Shown: positions 12,691-26,559, counted from the stretch's first letter. The stretch is 64,000 nucleotides of DNA from Ursus arctos (GCF_023065955.2 NW_026622985.1:186001-250000), one strand, 5' to 3'. Translations and numbers: made by a program. Notes: generated by a model from the letters alone, not told the origin.

Positions 12691-12956
12691 AATTATAGGA
12701 AAAGTAAATTTTTTCAGAAGGAAACCAAAATAAAGCATGTATTTAGGATACATCATCAGCAAAATCGGTACATTTTCCTATTTCCTTACTTTTGCCTCTA
12801 GGCACAGATATCCTCATCCCAGCCTGTATCAGATGAAAGTTTAACTGTACCTGCTTCTCTTTCTGTATCTATCAAGAACTGTTAATAATTTAATTGTGCC
12901 TTTGTGTTTCCTTCAAATCTCTCCAGACTGCCTCCTTTTGTATTAAAAAAAGCATA

Positions 12957-13090
12957 GTATTAAGGAGGCCACGTATTGCATGGAGCACTGGGCGTTACAT
13001 GCAAACAATGAATCATGGAACACTACATCAAAAACTAATGATGTATTGTATGGTGACTAACATATAATAAAAAAATTAAAAAAAAAAAGA
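12957..13090 (+). mobile_element. Very short L1 3' end
   Basis: About 130 bp of the carnivore L1 3' UTR ('gtattaaggaggccacg', 'attgcatggagcactggg', 'gtattgtatggtgactaaca') followed by an A-rich tail. No clear TSD seen. Confidence 0.85.
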
Positions 13091-14924
13091 AATTAGGTGA
13101 GAGTAAGGAGATAAGGTATGTGTTTAACTAGAAACGTCAGAGGTCTTTGCAAACATGCAAAAGTCTCCTGTTGAATTTCAGTTTTTAGCATTTAACTTCT
13201 TAATGTGTATTCTTAGAGAAGAAAACTAATGAGTGAGGAGGAGGAAGAAAAGGAACAGGAGGAAATGTGTGTTTATTAGCTCCCCTGAATCCCAGATTAG
13301 GGGTATTAATGTACAAGGGGTATCAATGTATAAAATTTAAAAATAAATAAAGCATAGTAGGTTAATTTCTATACCCAAGTGAAATACATATCTACATGTT
13401 AATGATTGCGAGGTTAAATCCCTTAATACATTTTATGGCTCTTTTCTGTAACTATGTCAGATTTCCAGGGGAGCTGTTTCAGGACAGTTTGGCCTTAAAG
13501 AATAAAGGAAGATGTGTGAGTACCTTAGTGGGCTGAAGAGGAACTCGACTCTTATGTAAAAGTAGTTAAGTCTGGAAATTGAAGCAACTGTAGGCATTTC
13601 ATTTTTCTTAGATACAGAATGTTCTAGATGAATGTCAAATTTCTGAACGAAAATGACCTTGCCTGATGAAAGATTGAAACAATATCACCATTTAAGTGCA
13701 ACATGATTTTTAATGTCTTTCATGAAAATCTCATTTTACTGGAAATGGCACTAGAGCTGTGAGAAAGCTACATACAGTATTTAAAATAAAATATCTAAGT
13801 GACCTTGCAATGTATTAGGACAAGTTTTAACATAAATTACACTATTAAAAAAACCTTTAGAATGTATTATCAGGCCTTAGCTACCCCACTACAACTTCTG
13901 CTATTTTCAAGCAATTTCTCAGAATAATAAAACTTTTTGAGAAGAAGCAAGTTTATCCCTGAAATAACTACAATAGAACTTTCTTTGGGTAGACAGAACA
14001 AATAATAGACCTGAGAACCAATTAAATATGATTGTTCAGGCACATTAATATTGGGGAATACTTACAAGTTTTCAATTTTCCCTTTCCGTGATTGGTAGCA
14101 TTTATCTATTGAGTGGAGTTTTGGTTTGGGCAGAATGATTCCTGGGGAGGAGACCGATAATAGTCAAACGCAGGAGGACTTATAGGGCATTGGGATCCAT
14201 CCAAACCGGCTTCCAAGAATGGAAAAGCAGGAACACTGAGATAAATACTCCCCCCCCCCTTCAGGTACTGTTATGACGTAAGTTGGGTCCTAATTACAGC
14301 CACTGATTTCATTCAGTCTTACAGTGGAAACCTAACTACTTTTACAGTACCACATCAGAAAGTTTAGAGAGCAGATGTATTTAATGCAACTTCATTTTAG
14401 CAATGGGGCGATAAAATTGTTTCCCTTGAAGGGAACTGGAAATTAGGAGAAGGGAGATTTAGTTATTATTTTTTTCATTGATAACATATGACGCTATATC
14501 AGAAATAGAGCCCGAACTGGAGGAAATCACTTGGTTGCTGTAATAGTAGCTGATCACTGCACTTTTGATTATCAGTTTCTGAATCACAGATAGCTTGCTT
14601 ACTTTGTTACTGTTGTCTTACTTGGTGTCTCCAGTCAGTGTCTAATCAATCTCTGACAATCCATTTTCTAGGTGATCCCTAGAACCACCAGCCATCTCAG
14701 CTTTATGAGTATTTCCCTTGTAAACATGGTTTGAAAGGAAAGAGTTGGCTTGGTGTTCAACAGAAACAAAATTGTTATGTTTATTTTTGTCATAGAGCAA
14801 GTTCTTGCTATTCATGAAAGGTATGTCTTGAATTCATAAATACCGTTATTTTAGAGAGAGTTGCTGAGTCAGTGGAATACTAGCATGACTGACCAACATA
14901 ATGAGTCCCTCCCACAGACCAGCC
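13091..14924. other. AT-rich intergenic DNA
   Basis: No gene recognised. A C(10) run at about 14,251-14,260 is the only simple feature. Confidence 0.45.
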
Positions 14925-15015
14925 TTGCGGTTCGCATATCCGTAGGGTACTTACATACATTACCTCAAGAAACCCCTATAACAATCCTATATTGTAAATA
15001 TTATTATCAATGTAT
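14925..15015 (-). repeat. Possible MIR fragment
   Basis: ACTTACATACATTACCTCAAG followed by AACAATCCTATATTGTAAATATTATTAT resembles the reverse complement of the MIR 3' half (TTACATGCATTATCTCATTTAATCCTCACAACAACCCTATGAGGTAGGTACTATTATTAT). Confidence 0.38.
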
Positions 15016-15379
15016 TTTGTATCATAGACCTCGGTGTTGACTGTGAGAAGTACAAAAAGCATTTTAAATCCTACAATCAAAATATATATAATAGATTCAG
15101 TAATCCTTTTTTATTAACTCTAAAAACGTTGTTCATCTTCTGAGTCATGAACTGTTTGAGAATCTGATGAACTAACATCATCAGATGATCAAGCATCCAG
15201 TGCCCATTACCTATAAATTATAAAGATCGATAAATATTCCCAAAGCTTTAAGATTGATATTTACATACATTTCATGGTTTCTAAGGTGACCCTAAGTCTT
15301 TGTTCTTCCACTAAATATTGGTGACATAAATGGCAGCAAATCACCCATAGTTTGTATCTGGATTTTTGACATTATCACT

Positions 15380-15870
15380 CCCTATCTGTTTCTGCCCCAT
15401 TTTTTTCTAAATGCACTATCCTCCTACAGACAGCCATGCAGAGCACTCAGTGTCTGCCTATTTGAAGATGTAACACACTTTTCTCTGGTGTACATGCTGG
15501 CAAATGGAATCTTGCATCACAAAGTATGTGCATATTTAATTTCCCTAATTAATTTTCCTTCCAAACAGGTTGTATACCAATTTGCATTTTCATCCCCAGT
15601 TTAGGAATGTCCATTTCTTTATACTCTCACTTACACTTAAAATTATCCAACAATAAATAATATTTAGTTGATTTTTTAAAAAAATCCCATTGCTGTTTTA
15701 TGGTACAATCCTGATTATTAATGGGACTGCACATGTTTTCATAAGGATTTTTTCATAATTTTGTGTCCCATTGTATAGGTTTTTCTGTGAATTTGCTATT
15801 TGTATCTTTATCCATTTAACCTTATTTACTGTTTTGTCATTTCCTTATTAATTTGCTTGTCTTTGATTTC
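15380..15870 (-). mobile_element. Possible ancient LINE fragment
   Basis: Stretches such as 'aatgggactgcacatgttttca' and 'tttttctgtgaatttgctatttgtatctttatccat' read like the reverse complement of an old L1 ORF2 end. Divergence is too high to assign a family. Confidence 0.35.
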
Positions 15871-17274
15871 CTTTATGGTATCTTTTGTCATGCAGAAGAC
15901 TGTAAAGAATGTTGAAAAGGCAGTTAACTTGTAGCATGAGCATACAAGTTAAGCATAATTCTTGATAGAAATACAACATGAGAAATCCAAGAGCCTGTCA
16001 AAACATTTCTTTATCTTCAATATTGGTGATAGTCAAAGGTTTCAGAAGATAACTCCTAAAAGAATACATGCATATATTCCTCCTTCTAAGTTCTAATCTT
16101 TACAACTATCTTAGGTATAACATCAATCCTATGTGAATGAGAATAAAAAATAAAGAAATGTGGCTTGAAGAATGTTGAGTAATCTCTCATTTTAAAAATC
16201 TTACCTTCTGTCTTAAATCAAGTCTCTGATTCTAACATGTTTCACTAAATTGTCATTATTACATTATTTTCAATTTAAATAATCCTGACTGTGGTTGAAT
16301 GGATTTTGATTGAAACACCAATTTCAAGGATCAGTGTTAAGGGGGATTTAAGTCTGGGGATGAGTATAATAGGAGGACAGAACGTACATGAGAGCCTGTG
16401 GTCACAGTTGGTAACCATAAGAAAGTCCAAGGCAATGCACAGTGACTTTGGTGTGTCTTTGATGGTGTCTAAGGCATAAGCAAGGATATTGTCAACAGTG
16501 GGAAGTTTGGATTAGAGGGCGGCGATGAACTTCATGTAAATTGACAAGTGGGCCGGATGAGAAGTGATGAGAGCTTGAACTCATATCGAAAGAGTAGATC
16601 GAGGGAGGAGACAATAGTTTTAGTACACACTTAATATAGGAATCCTCCTTCTACTTCCCCAGTGAGCCTGGCAGGGAAATGGGTCTTGGATAAGATAAAA
16701 AGTCCGAACAGGTCAGGTGGAGGAAGTTTCCTCCAGGGTTCTTTGTAACTGGGATAGGGTAACTTTTAGAGATATGTTCCTGGCTCAGCAGTAGACTCCT
16801 TTCTTAGTCTCACTTTGTGTGTTGGGGTGTGTGTGTAGGGGAGGCAGCATGATTTGAAAGTGTCTGATTGAAGAAGGGGAAGAAACAATGCTCTAGAATC
16901 CAGAAGTACTAACTCGGGTGTTGAGAAATAACGGCCAGTGATCAAGAAGTTAGGCAGATGTTTCCCTATCTTCTTATTTGTTTAGACTGAGGGTCACGCT
17001 CACTGCTCATTGACTAAATCCTTCTCACGGAAATTTTTTGTTTGGTCTGCACAAGACTTAACTATTTTAAGTCAACATATAAGAAATTGTACATGAGGAT
17101 TCCTGGCTTCTGTGTAAGAACTGGAAGCTCTGGAAACCTGGTCCTCGTTCCCATGTGGCGGCAGGCAGTGGAGCTGAAGAGTCGTTTCTTGATGGAATTT
17201 TAGTGCTCACTTCTTCATTCTCACCACATAGCTTGCTTCTTACGCATGGCCTGTTCCACTGAGATTTGTGGTGT
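15871..17274. other. Intergenic DNA, nothing recognised
   Basis: An open frame at 16,291-16,479 (62 codons) has no recognisable domain. No repeat was identified. Confidence 0.4.
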
Positions 17275-17380
17275 TCTTTCTCTCCTCTCCTCTCCTCTTT
17301 CTCTTCTCTCCCTTTCCACTCTCTCCTGTCCTCTCTTTCCCCTCCCCTCCCCTTCTCATCTCTTCTTATCTCATCTGCCT
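17275..17380. repeat. Polypyrimidine (CTCTCC-rich) tract
   Basis: About 105 bases of almost pure C/T (TCTCCTCTCCTCTCCTCTTT...CCCTCCCCTCCCCTTCTC), asymmetric between strands. Such tracts can form triplex DNA and are variable in length. Confidence 0.85.
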
Positions 17381-17448
17381 GATTTCAGTAAGCAGTTTGG
17401 AGACTTCAGGATAAGATAAGGCTCAGCGTTAATCTTTGGGACATAGAG

Positions 17449-17450
<2 letters not shown>

Positions 17451-17482
<32 letters not shown>
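17451..17482. repeat. (GT)16 microsatellite
   Basis: Uninterrupted GT dinucleotide run, about 32 bases. Confidence 0.97.
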
Positions 17483-17486
<4 letters not shown>

Positions 17487-18909
17487 ATATATGCATGTAC
17501 ATCTGATTCAACCGTTACCAATAAATAAAAGATAAAGGTCTGTAACTTACCCTTATACTCAAAGAGAAGCCTTTCATGCCTTAGATGCTTCTGTGAAATT
17601 AGCAGTGTCAAACCCATCGCCTCACGGCTAATATTATTTGGAGGTACGCGAAGGACCAGAGATAACCACAAAATGACCCACTAGGAGCCTGCACCACAAC
17701 TGCCACCAGAGGGTCCTTCTAGACTGATAATGCAGACCTAGTGTTACATCCTAAAGACAAGAGGGATTTGTGTCAGGGAAGGTCTAACCTCGCTAGTAAG
17801 GAGGAGATTGTGCTAATGGTGGCTGGAGATTCTAAGGCAGAAGTTAGAAGTAAGCACTCTCAAAGGCAGGGGACTTGAGGATAGGAATTTTCAGGATTTA
17901 CTGAAAGACTCTCTGGAAGGTATTAACTCTTCACGTGTGTTACCCTTGAACTTTGGCAAAAGTTCTGTACTGTGTACAGTTCTGTGTGTTTTAATTTAAT
18001 AAATTAGTTTTGGTATTTTTATGTGCTTATTGTACAGGCATGGCAGCATTGTTGGCACACATATTTTAGTTAAGCCCCCTCAAGGATGTTTTCGTCCTTG
18101 TTTGTATTCCATGGTGTGCTATGGATGTGCTATAATTTAAGTAACCCATGTTTTTTCGCCTTTTCTTAAACAGTGTGGGAATGGAGAACAAAAACATCTT
18201 TTGTTGGTACTATGCCATTCCCGGAAAATGGACATTTTTGTAAGACAGCCTACTGTAAAAGGACATGCTTCTTATAGTGTGTGTGACAGTGATCCAGTGG
18301 CTCACGCTATTCGAGCCCCTTCCTGGTTACTCTCAGAGCTACCTTATCTATGGCACAGAGATTGGAAAATGCTGCATCTGTGTATAATTTTCTTTTCCTA
18401 ACATGACCCTTTCAAAAATTGTTATATCCTTGATAGTCTGCAAGGTTGTGTTGTGAGAGACAAAATACCCAGCTAGGAAAAGACACGTGTTCCACTCTGA
18501 CAGCCATATCTGTTTTTGTGTTACGTTGACTTACCTTCCTGGTGGAGAGTCCATGCTCATCTGATTCTCTGAGTACATTCTGTTATCCGTATTGATAGAA
18601 CTACATAACTGGACCAACGTGGAAGCAAAGGAGAAAAGTGTTCTGGAACCACCCTGAGGTTCCAGGCTGTGAAGATGTGCACATTCGATGTGCCACTCCA
18701 GCTTTTCTCCTGAGTGGAGCAGATTTCAGGATTCACCCAGTTGTTTAGGCCACGAGCCAGGCAAGATCATGGCATCGCACAAGGGGAGCACTGATCTTAG
18801 TTACACATTGGACATGTTCCTACACTTTCTCCACATAGAATATTTTGGGACTGCTCTGGGCAAAGTTTAAGACATGAGAGTTGTTATTATAATTGTTCTT
18901 ATTGTTGTT
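17483..18909. other. Intergenic DNA, nothing recognised
   Basis: A stretch at about 18,100-18,160 (TATTCCATGGTGTGCTATGG) faintly resembles a reverse-complement L1 end, but this is too weak to call. Short open frames at 18,201 and 18,688 have no domain. Confidence 0.4.
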
Positions 18910-18910
18910 T

Positions 18911-18957
<47 letters not shown>

Positions 18958-18962
18958 TTTTA
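18910..18962. repeat. (ATTT)n microsatellite
   Basis: About 12 uninterrupted ATTT units. Confidence 0.97.
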
Positions 18963-19132
18963 TTCCTCTGCCCATTTCTGTGTTTATTTATGTCCTGGTA
19001 TCACCTTTTTCATTCTCCCCTGACTTCTATGTTTCATGTTTCCTGTTGGCTACTAAAATTTACCAGGCCTCTCTTCTCTGAAAAATATCCCAGTGCTCCA
19101 AATTCATTTCTGCTTTCCACCAAAAATTACCT

Positions 19133-19154
19133 CTTTTTTTTTTTTTTTTTTTTG
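19133..19154. repeat. Poly(T) tract
   Basis: A run of about 22 T with no recognisable SINE or L1 3' end beside it. Confidence 0.85.
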
Positions 19155-20339
19155 GTCAATCACAGCAAAGAGGGAGACTTTCTGGAAGTTGGAATGGCTA
19201 CCGTAGCTTGCTTAAGCTTCCTGGAAATACTTGAGCTTAACCACATAAGCGAATGTCATTTTGGGTGAAATCTCAGGCAGAATGACAGAGCAAGGGGTGT
19301 TAGCCACTGGGGTGAGATATTTGCCAGCCTCGGGGAAGCCTTCCCACACTCTTTACTGGACCCCACCTGAAGATCTGTTTCTGGCTCGGCCGACTCCTAC
19401 TTCCATCAGTGTCTTGACCTAGCAGTGAAGAGAGAAAACCAATACTGCTGTTACACGTTACAAACTGAGCGAACTAATATGTTTTCAAGGGCACATTTTC
19501 CAATTTCCAAATTATGCTGGCACTTCATTTATCACTCTTAGTTCTCACTGAGTTCTTAGCATTCTGCTTTCAATTGGTGTCTTGACAAGAGAGTAGGAAT
19601 TAAAGCACAACACTGTAAACATTGTCTCTGACAGCAACTCAGGGAAACATTCGGTAGCAGGAGGGTAAAAAAATCTGTATCTTCTGATTATTTGCACATT
19701 TAGACTATACACGTTATTCAAGTTTTCACTTTGGATAAGTAATTGAGAATTATTTACATTTGATCCTTTTAATATTAAATATAATCTTTTGTGGCCTAAA
19801 TGTCTCAAGATGTGTATGAAGTGTTAAAGCAATGATATAATAAGTTGAAATGATTTGTATATTCAAAAAAGCTAGAATTACTAGTGAAAATTACAGTGTA
19901 ATTAGAAAAATGTGTTATCAATGTGTGAGGCCAAATTTTATCAACAGACCTAGAAAATAGTTCTAATAACAATGTAAATGAATTGTAGTGAAAACATTGA
20001 CCTTGTCTGAAAAATAGGGAGCATGTGTGAAGCATATGTGTATGAGAAATGTGTAAGAAATATTAAGGAAGTTATTTTGACTACAAAACTTGAAAATATC
20101 TAACATTATGGATTCCTATATTTTTGTAGCATTTTCAGAGGAATAGATATAGTATTCATGTAAAATTGGTTCTTTCCGTAATCTTAAAAGCCTGCCAGTT
20201 AGTAAATACTACTTTTCCTATTAAGTTTGAATGAATTTTGTTACCCCTATCTTTCTGACTCCTTCAGAAATGTCACTCCCTACAGTGAATCATTACCGAA
20301 CCCCTTGCACATGTTTTCCAAAACCACTTTCAAAACTAC
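19155..20339. other. Intergenic DNA, nothing recognised
   Basis: Two short minus-strand frames at 19,545-20,035 carry no recognisable domain. Confidence 0.4.
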
Positions 20340-20475
20340 CATCTCCTTTTTATACATTTACACAAGAGATACATAGTAGGGTATGTTTTGTCATTTTACA
20401 GATAAGGACATTGATGCCCAAAGAGGTTATGTGTCTTGCCTGAAACCCGGAAATTGGTATCTGAACCTCATTTTC
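20340..20475 (-). repeat. MIR SINE fragment
   Basis: CATTTTACAGATAAGGACAT followed by GATGCCCAAAGAGGTTATGT and GTCTTGCCTGAAACC is the reverse complement of the MIR core (ATTTTACAGATGAGGAAACTGAGGCACAGAGAGGTTAAGTAACTTGCCC). Confidence 0.6.
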
Positions 20476-21119
20476 TCTTTTCTAATTGACTAAAATGTCT
20501 GTGTTCTATTGCTTTCTAGAATAACAGTCTCATCATATACATATAGTGTTACAGCGATGAGATCATAAGTTTACATATATCTGTGTATGTATATAAATGT
20601 GTATGTGTGTGTATCTACATATACAGCCTTCGTCGTGATGCTGAGACATACCACTGAAGGAGAGCGGTATCACATTTCAGTTTCGGAAGATCATAAATCC
20701 ATAATATGATTCAAATGATGGTGTTTTTATGAGTAGGCACTAGTTAAAATAGTTTAGATTTGTATGCAATCACGTCTCTCTCCTTTTGCATTTTTCATGC
20801 ATGCCTCTTAGATCTATATTTCCCTCAGACAATTCACTTTTCAGATAACATGTCTGTTTCCACAATACACACTTTACATTTTCTTAGCCTCCGTTTACCT
20901 CTCTTTTCATGTTATCATTTCTTCAAATCAGTAAGATCAAATATCTAAGCCTTTGTTTTCATGTATCTTTCAGCACAAAAATGTAAATGTGTTCACAGGT
21001 ATGGAATACTATGGGACTTTTCAGATAGTGTTTAGTCACATTTGGATGATTGAAGATAAATGTTTTAATAAAACAATCTGGGAACTTGAGATGATGGGTA
21101 GAGAATCTGTGCTTAAGAG
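20476..21119. other. Intergenic DNA, nothing recognised
   Basis: AT-rich with a GTATGTGTGTGTAT run near 20,600. No gene or repeat family seen. Confidence 0.45.
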
Positions 21120-21332
21120 ATAAATACAGGGGCACCTGGGTGGCTCAGTCGTTGAGCGCCTGCCTTCAGCTCAGGACATGATCCTGGGGTCCTGGGATCA
21201 AGCCCCACATCAGGCTCCTCCGCTGGGAGCCTGCTTCTTCCTCTCCTACTCCCCCTGCTTGTGTTCCCTCTCTCGCTGGCTGTCTCTCTGTCAAATAAAT
21301 AAAAATAAAAAACCTTTAAAAAAATAAATACA
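21120..21332 (+). mobile_element. CanSINE (SINEC) copy 2
   Basis: Body about 21,129-21,323: GGGGCACCTGGGTGGCTCAG followed by TCGTTGAGCGCCTGCCTTCAG, a CT-rich stretch, then AAATAAATAAAAATAAA. The flanks ATAAATACA at 21,120-21,128 and 21,324-21,332 are a perfect 9-bp TSD. The intact head suggests a young copy. Confidence 0.95.
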
Positions 21333-23696
21333 ATATTGTTACAAATAATACAAGGAGATCTATAAATAAATGGCTCCTCAGACTAACAGAATATTTTAAA
21401 AGTAACATCTGTAAAGTCTATTACAAAACAATAGTCATAACAGAATAAGTTGAGAAGTAAGTTTATTTTATGTTTTTTTTTTCTTTCTTTTCCATCACTA
21501 CCACAGGGTAAGACAGTATCATTTCTTATCTGAACTGGTCTAATTCCATTATTCCCTCTAAAACATTCGTTATACTTGAGCCAGGATGATCTTTCCAAAC
21601 TGAAATGTGATTATATCACTCTCCTTCAGTGATCTATCTCAACATCAAGATGAAGACCAAACTCCATTTTAAGTCTGATTTAATATGACTTTAAACCTCT
21701 GTTGTAACATATTCCTACTGTCCATGTAGACATGTCTTCTCCTGACTGGCACACTCTCTCTATTCTAGGACCTCATGCCTAATTAGGTCCTATTTGAATA
21801 TCGCTTGTTAACAACTTTCCTGAATGGGTGTAAGGTGTGCCAGTGGTATCCTGAATAAATCCCTATACTGATAGTTTATCTCACAAATTAAAATTACGTA
21901 GGTATTTTTGTTCCCACTTGGCTCTAGGCTCCTTGTTATTACACAGTGAAATCTGTTCATCAGTATATCTTATGATCTAAGAAATATAGGTTTAATAAAC
22001 ATGCCATTGATTAATGTTTATAGCTACATTTTATCTCACAATATTATGAACTGTGAATATCTTGGCAAATACAGTTGTTATTCAGCATTGTAAATATTGC
22101 ATGTAGTGAGTGAACATGGTCACTTCTGTCTAGTTAAATTTGTATGTATTTATACATATTAAGTTGTAGACGCATACGGACTCTTGACTTTAAATCTATG
22201 CTATAGACTTTACATTTTTAGAGTTATTTTAGTTTTGATTATGACATAGAAGATACTAAAAACCAAAGGAAATATTACACGAATTAATGAAACGATACAG
22301 TGTAATAATATGAGGCAACATATTTTAAAATAGGCATTTATGACTTAATAATAGCATTCCCGATCAGCTTTCTGTCAGAGTTAAAGTGGAACTGGTATAA
22401 TAATAGGCCTACTTTATAGAAAAGCATTGATAAAGAATTTTCGTGGTTGATGATAAACTTGAGCTGGCTTCCTACAAAACAAATTATTCAGCTATACAGT
22501 GACTTTCCCAAAGAGCACATTTGCATGATCTTCAAGTTCACTGCTGGAGAGACTCTAAATAATAATCAGGCCATAAAGCCAGAGAAAGGCATTTTAGATT
22601 GCCATATAATTTGCACTGAGAACTTTTGAGAATTCCAATGGAGGCTGAACATCAGTAATCCTTCTTGGATAATAATGGAAATAATTAGGAAGGCTTCAAA
22701 CAGCCTATCTCTGTAAAAGTTTAGTGTCCTAAATGTGAGAGAGCAAGAACATTGAAAGTTGTTTAATGGCTTTTTGAACAGATCTAATCAGGCAAGTTTT
22801 ACCCTCTGACACAAATTGGGTCTTGGCTGATGAAAATTGAAGCTACTGTTGCAAGGAACATTCAGATTCTTGCATACTTTTTACCTGCTTGAACAAACCA
22901 TAGAGGAAAGTAATGATATACCTGCCTTAAATCACTTGGCCTTTCAAATTTGATATGCATTTAGAAGCAAACTGGAAATCTTTTCAAAGTGAGCAAAAAG
23001 AAAATATTTCAAATGTCCCTACATATTACTTTTATAACTCTTTCATAAGCCACTTCCATAGTCAAGGCAGAATCTTAATTATACTAGAAAAATTAAGATA
23101 ATTAAATAGAAGTGAACCTAAAATCTGTTTCTGAGATCTACTTTTATATCTTCCATTGAATTATTGTGTATCTTTGGGATACTTTCAACTAAACATGTTT
23201 ACAGAATTTCCATGTTATTCTACTCCAAGATAGTATTTGTCATCATTCAGAAGAACAAAGTCAACTTGAGTTAATGTAGGGAAGTCACCTATTCCAAAAT
23301 TTGCTTATTTTTTTTCATACTATTGACAACTTTAGAAGTGTGCTCTTGGTTTGTGAAAAAGACAGAAATAATATCAATATTAACTCATATTTGACATAAC
23401 TCATACCCAATCCAGGAATCTTACAGAGAGCATGAAATAACCTGGAAAGGGACCATTTCTGAGCATTGTGGTTGTTCTGGAACTTAAATAGTTTTTTGAA
23501 AAGTGTTGCTAACATTAATTAATGCTTCATTTTACACATTTAGGAGTTCAGATCTATGAGAAGGACAAATTTTAAAGTCTTAAGAGAGCTACCCATTTCA
23601 ACTAATCTATGCTAGATATTTGACTACTATACTTCAAGCTGTCTAATAAATTTGGATGATATGTTGTATGTTCAAATTTATTACGAACATTAAAAA
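21333..23696. other. AT-rich intergenic DNA
   Basis: About 2.4 kb with no recognised gene, RNA or repeat family. Confidence 0.45.
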
Positions 23697-23892
23697 GTTG
23701 TGGACACCACTCACACAAACTAACTCAAAATGTATCAAAGACTTAAATGTAAGATCTGAAACCATAAAACTGCTAGAAGAAAACAGGAAAAAAGCTCCTG
23801 GACATGGATCTTGGCAATGATTTTTTTTGGATATGGTAGCAAAAGCATAAGCAACAAAATAAAAAATAAGGAAGTGGGACTACATCAAATTA

Positions 23893-24122
23893 AAAAGCTT
23901 CCACACTGGGGTGCCTGGGTGGCTCAGTTGGTTAAGCGGCCAGCTCTTAGTTTCGGCTTGGGTCATGATCTCAGGGTCTTGGGATCTGCTCCATGCTCAG
24001 TGGGGAGTCTGCTTGAGGACTCTCTCTCTCCCTCCACCCCCTCCCACACTCGGGGTCATGCTCTCTCTTTCTCTAAAATAAATATTTAAAAATAAATAAA
24101 TAGAAACGAAAAGTTTCCATAC
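23893..24122 (+). mobile_element. CanSINE (SINEC) copy 3, inside an L1
   Basis: Body about 23,908-24,108: GGGGTGCCTGGGTGGCTCAG followed by TTGGTTAAGCGGCCAGCTCT, CT-rich middle and A-rich tail. TSDs are AAAAGCTTCCACAC (23,893-23,906) and AAAAGTTTCCATAC (24,109-24,122), two mismatches. It interrupts L1 ORF2 sequence, so it is younger than that L1. Confidence 0.93.
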
Positions 24123-24704
24123 AGCAAAAGAAATGATCAACCAAATGAAAAGGCGGTCTGCAGAATGGGGGAAAATATTTACAAATTATATCCAAAGTAT
24201 ATAAAGAACTCATACAATTCAATAATAACAAAAATCCTCCAATTAAAAAAGGGCCAAAGACCTACATAGACTTTTTTTTCCAAAGAAGACATTCAGATGG
24301 CCATAGACACATGCAAAGGTGCTCAACATCACTCCTCATGAGGGAAAAGCAAATCAAACCCACAGTGAACTATCTTCTCCTCATACTTGTTAGAATGGCC
24401 ATCATCAGAAAGACGAGTAACAAAGGCTGGTGAAGATGTGGAAAGAAGGCAACCTCTGTGCACTGTTAGTGGGAATGTAAACTGGTGCAGGCACTGGAAC
24501 ACAGTATGGATGTCCTCAGAAAATCAAAACTAGAACTACCATGTGATCCAGAAATCCCAGTTGTCGGTATACATTTGAAGGAAATGACATCACTGTAGAA
24601 GCGATATCTGCCTCATGTTCATTGCAGCATTGTTTGTAACAGCCAAGACATGGAAATAATGGAATGTCCATCAGAGGTGAATGGATGAGCAAAATCTGGA
24701 AAAT

Positions 24705-24706
<2 letters not shown>

Positions 24707-24748
<42 letters not shown>
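24707..24748. repeat. (CA)21 microsatellite
   Basis: Uninterrupted CA run in the L1 segment just before the 'gaatattcagccataaag' motif. Confidence 0.97.
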
Positions 24749-24752
<4 letters not shown>

Positions 24753-25290
24753 TATTCAGCCATAAAGAAGAAAATCCTGCCATTTGTGGCAACATAGGTG
24801 AATATTGAGAGCATTATGCCAAGTGAAATAAGTCAGAGAAAGACAAATACTATATGATGTCATTTACTCGTGGAATCTAAAACAACAGCAACAACAACAA
24901 CAACAAAAACAAAAACAAAACAGAGAAAGATCAGATTTGCTGTTACCAGAGGTGGGGATGGGGGGGTTGGAATGAGGAGAATTGGAGGAAGTTAATGAAA
25001 AGAAACAAACTTCCAGCTATAAGATAAATAAATACTAGGAATGTAACATATACAACATGATGACTATAGCTAATACTGCTGTACGGTATATTTGAAAGCT
25101 GCTAAAAGACTAGATTCTAAAAGACCCCATCACAAGGATAAAAACATTTTTTCTTTTCTTTGTGTATCTATGTGAGCTGATGTTAACTAAGCTTTATGTG
25201 CTAATCATTTTGTAATATATGTGGGTCAAGTCATTATGTAATTTATACGGTTCTGTATGCCAATTATCTTGATAAAACTAAAAAAAATCG

Positions 25291-26559
25291 AATTTGTGGA
25301 AATGGCTTTCTATGTGCTCTAAAAACTAAGATATTTTTGTAGAATCACCTCAGTAATTTTCAGCAAGACACTTACTGGAAATATTCAGGTTGAGAGTTAT
25401 CTTTATGCTTTTTCTGATAAATAATAGTTTGTCTTTGAGCACATCTTTCTTTTCTTCCTTCTGAAAATTATAGGCAGAAAGATGAATAATTGATTTTTAA
25501 TAGACTCTGTGTGCATGTACATGTGTGTAAATTTCAGTAACATCTGGTTTTAGTTTCTAGGAAAAAGCTAATACTGGTGAAATCAGTAAGTGATACAGTG
25601 GTGTTCCTATCTGACATGGGATGTCAATGGAAAGCTTATTGGATTAAGCAACTCTTCATGGAAATACACACATCATTGTAAATCTACTTAGGGAAAAGAT
25701 AGTGAAAGTAGAAATTATTATCATTTTTCCCATAAAAACCAGTTCTCAATTTACACTTGCCATGTTGCTAATGGGTCTTGGGAAATCTTAAAATTGAAAT
25801 GAAATATTTACTTCATTTTTCTATTTGTTGTTATTTTAACAAATTCCAAGTTTTACGTGGTGCTTTATCTTCCTCTTAAATGTGACTTCTTCATGGCCTC
25901 TCTGTTAAATTTCATTGTTTCAGATTGCCTTTTAGCCCAATGTTAAGAGTTGTTGTTATTTTGTAAGCTATCCTTTGCCTTTCTGATGCTACTAAGTATC
26001 TTCGGAATATCAGAAAAATGTTGTCCTTCTTTAGCTTTTGAGTTATACTCACTTGAACAAAAAGCCATACAAAAGAATTTCAGAAGCATAGAAATACACC
26101 TTAAATTATTATGCTGTTTTCAAGTTATAATAAACTTCCTTAACAGATTTAAAATTTCACCATCGGGATGACTCTTTTGAGCAAGTAAGAGGTTTTATAG
26201 CCAGAATGCTATTATTCAAGTATTATCGATAATATATATAGGAACATCTTTATAAACTCTCAACCAAGATAGACTAGTCCAACTGTGGGCAAGTCTAAGA
26301 ACTAGAAAGCTTTTTGATATTTTGAACCTACTCTTAAATTTTTCATTTTCTTTCAGAACTCTGTCATTCTCTTCACTCTTCTTTCTGTATTCTAGTGTGT
26401 TTGATTTTGACTACTGTCCAATTTCCTTATTCCTCTGTCACTATCTTGAAACTTTGTTCAGTACACACTGACATCATTTTTCACTCATCAGTATTCTTCC
26501 TTCTGAAATTTGTCCTTCTCCCATCAATATCCAAACAGAACTCTCTAGAACCAAACCTA
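25291..26559. other. AT-rich intergenic DNA
   Basis: No gene or repeat recognised. Open frames at 25,950 and 26,395 lack domains, and the second runs into L1 sequence. Confidence 0.45.

Larger units (their letters stand above)
23697..25290 (+). mobile_element. Old L1 3' third, split by a SINE
   Basis: L1 ORF2 C-terminal sequence is recognisable through many indels: 'actcaaaatgtatcaaagac', 'acaattcaataataac', 'aatggccatcatcagaaaga', 'ggctggtgaagatgtgga', 'atattcagccataaagaag', 'aagtgaaataagtcagagaa'. A 3' UTR with a CAA-rich tract (about 24,885-24,915) follows. The CanSINE at 23,908-24,108 and a (CA)21 microsatellite at 24,707-24,748 lie inside it. Non-coding. Confidence 0.85.
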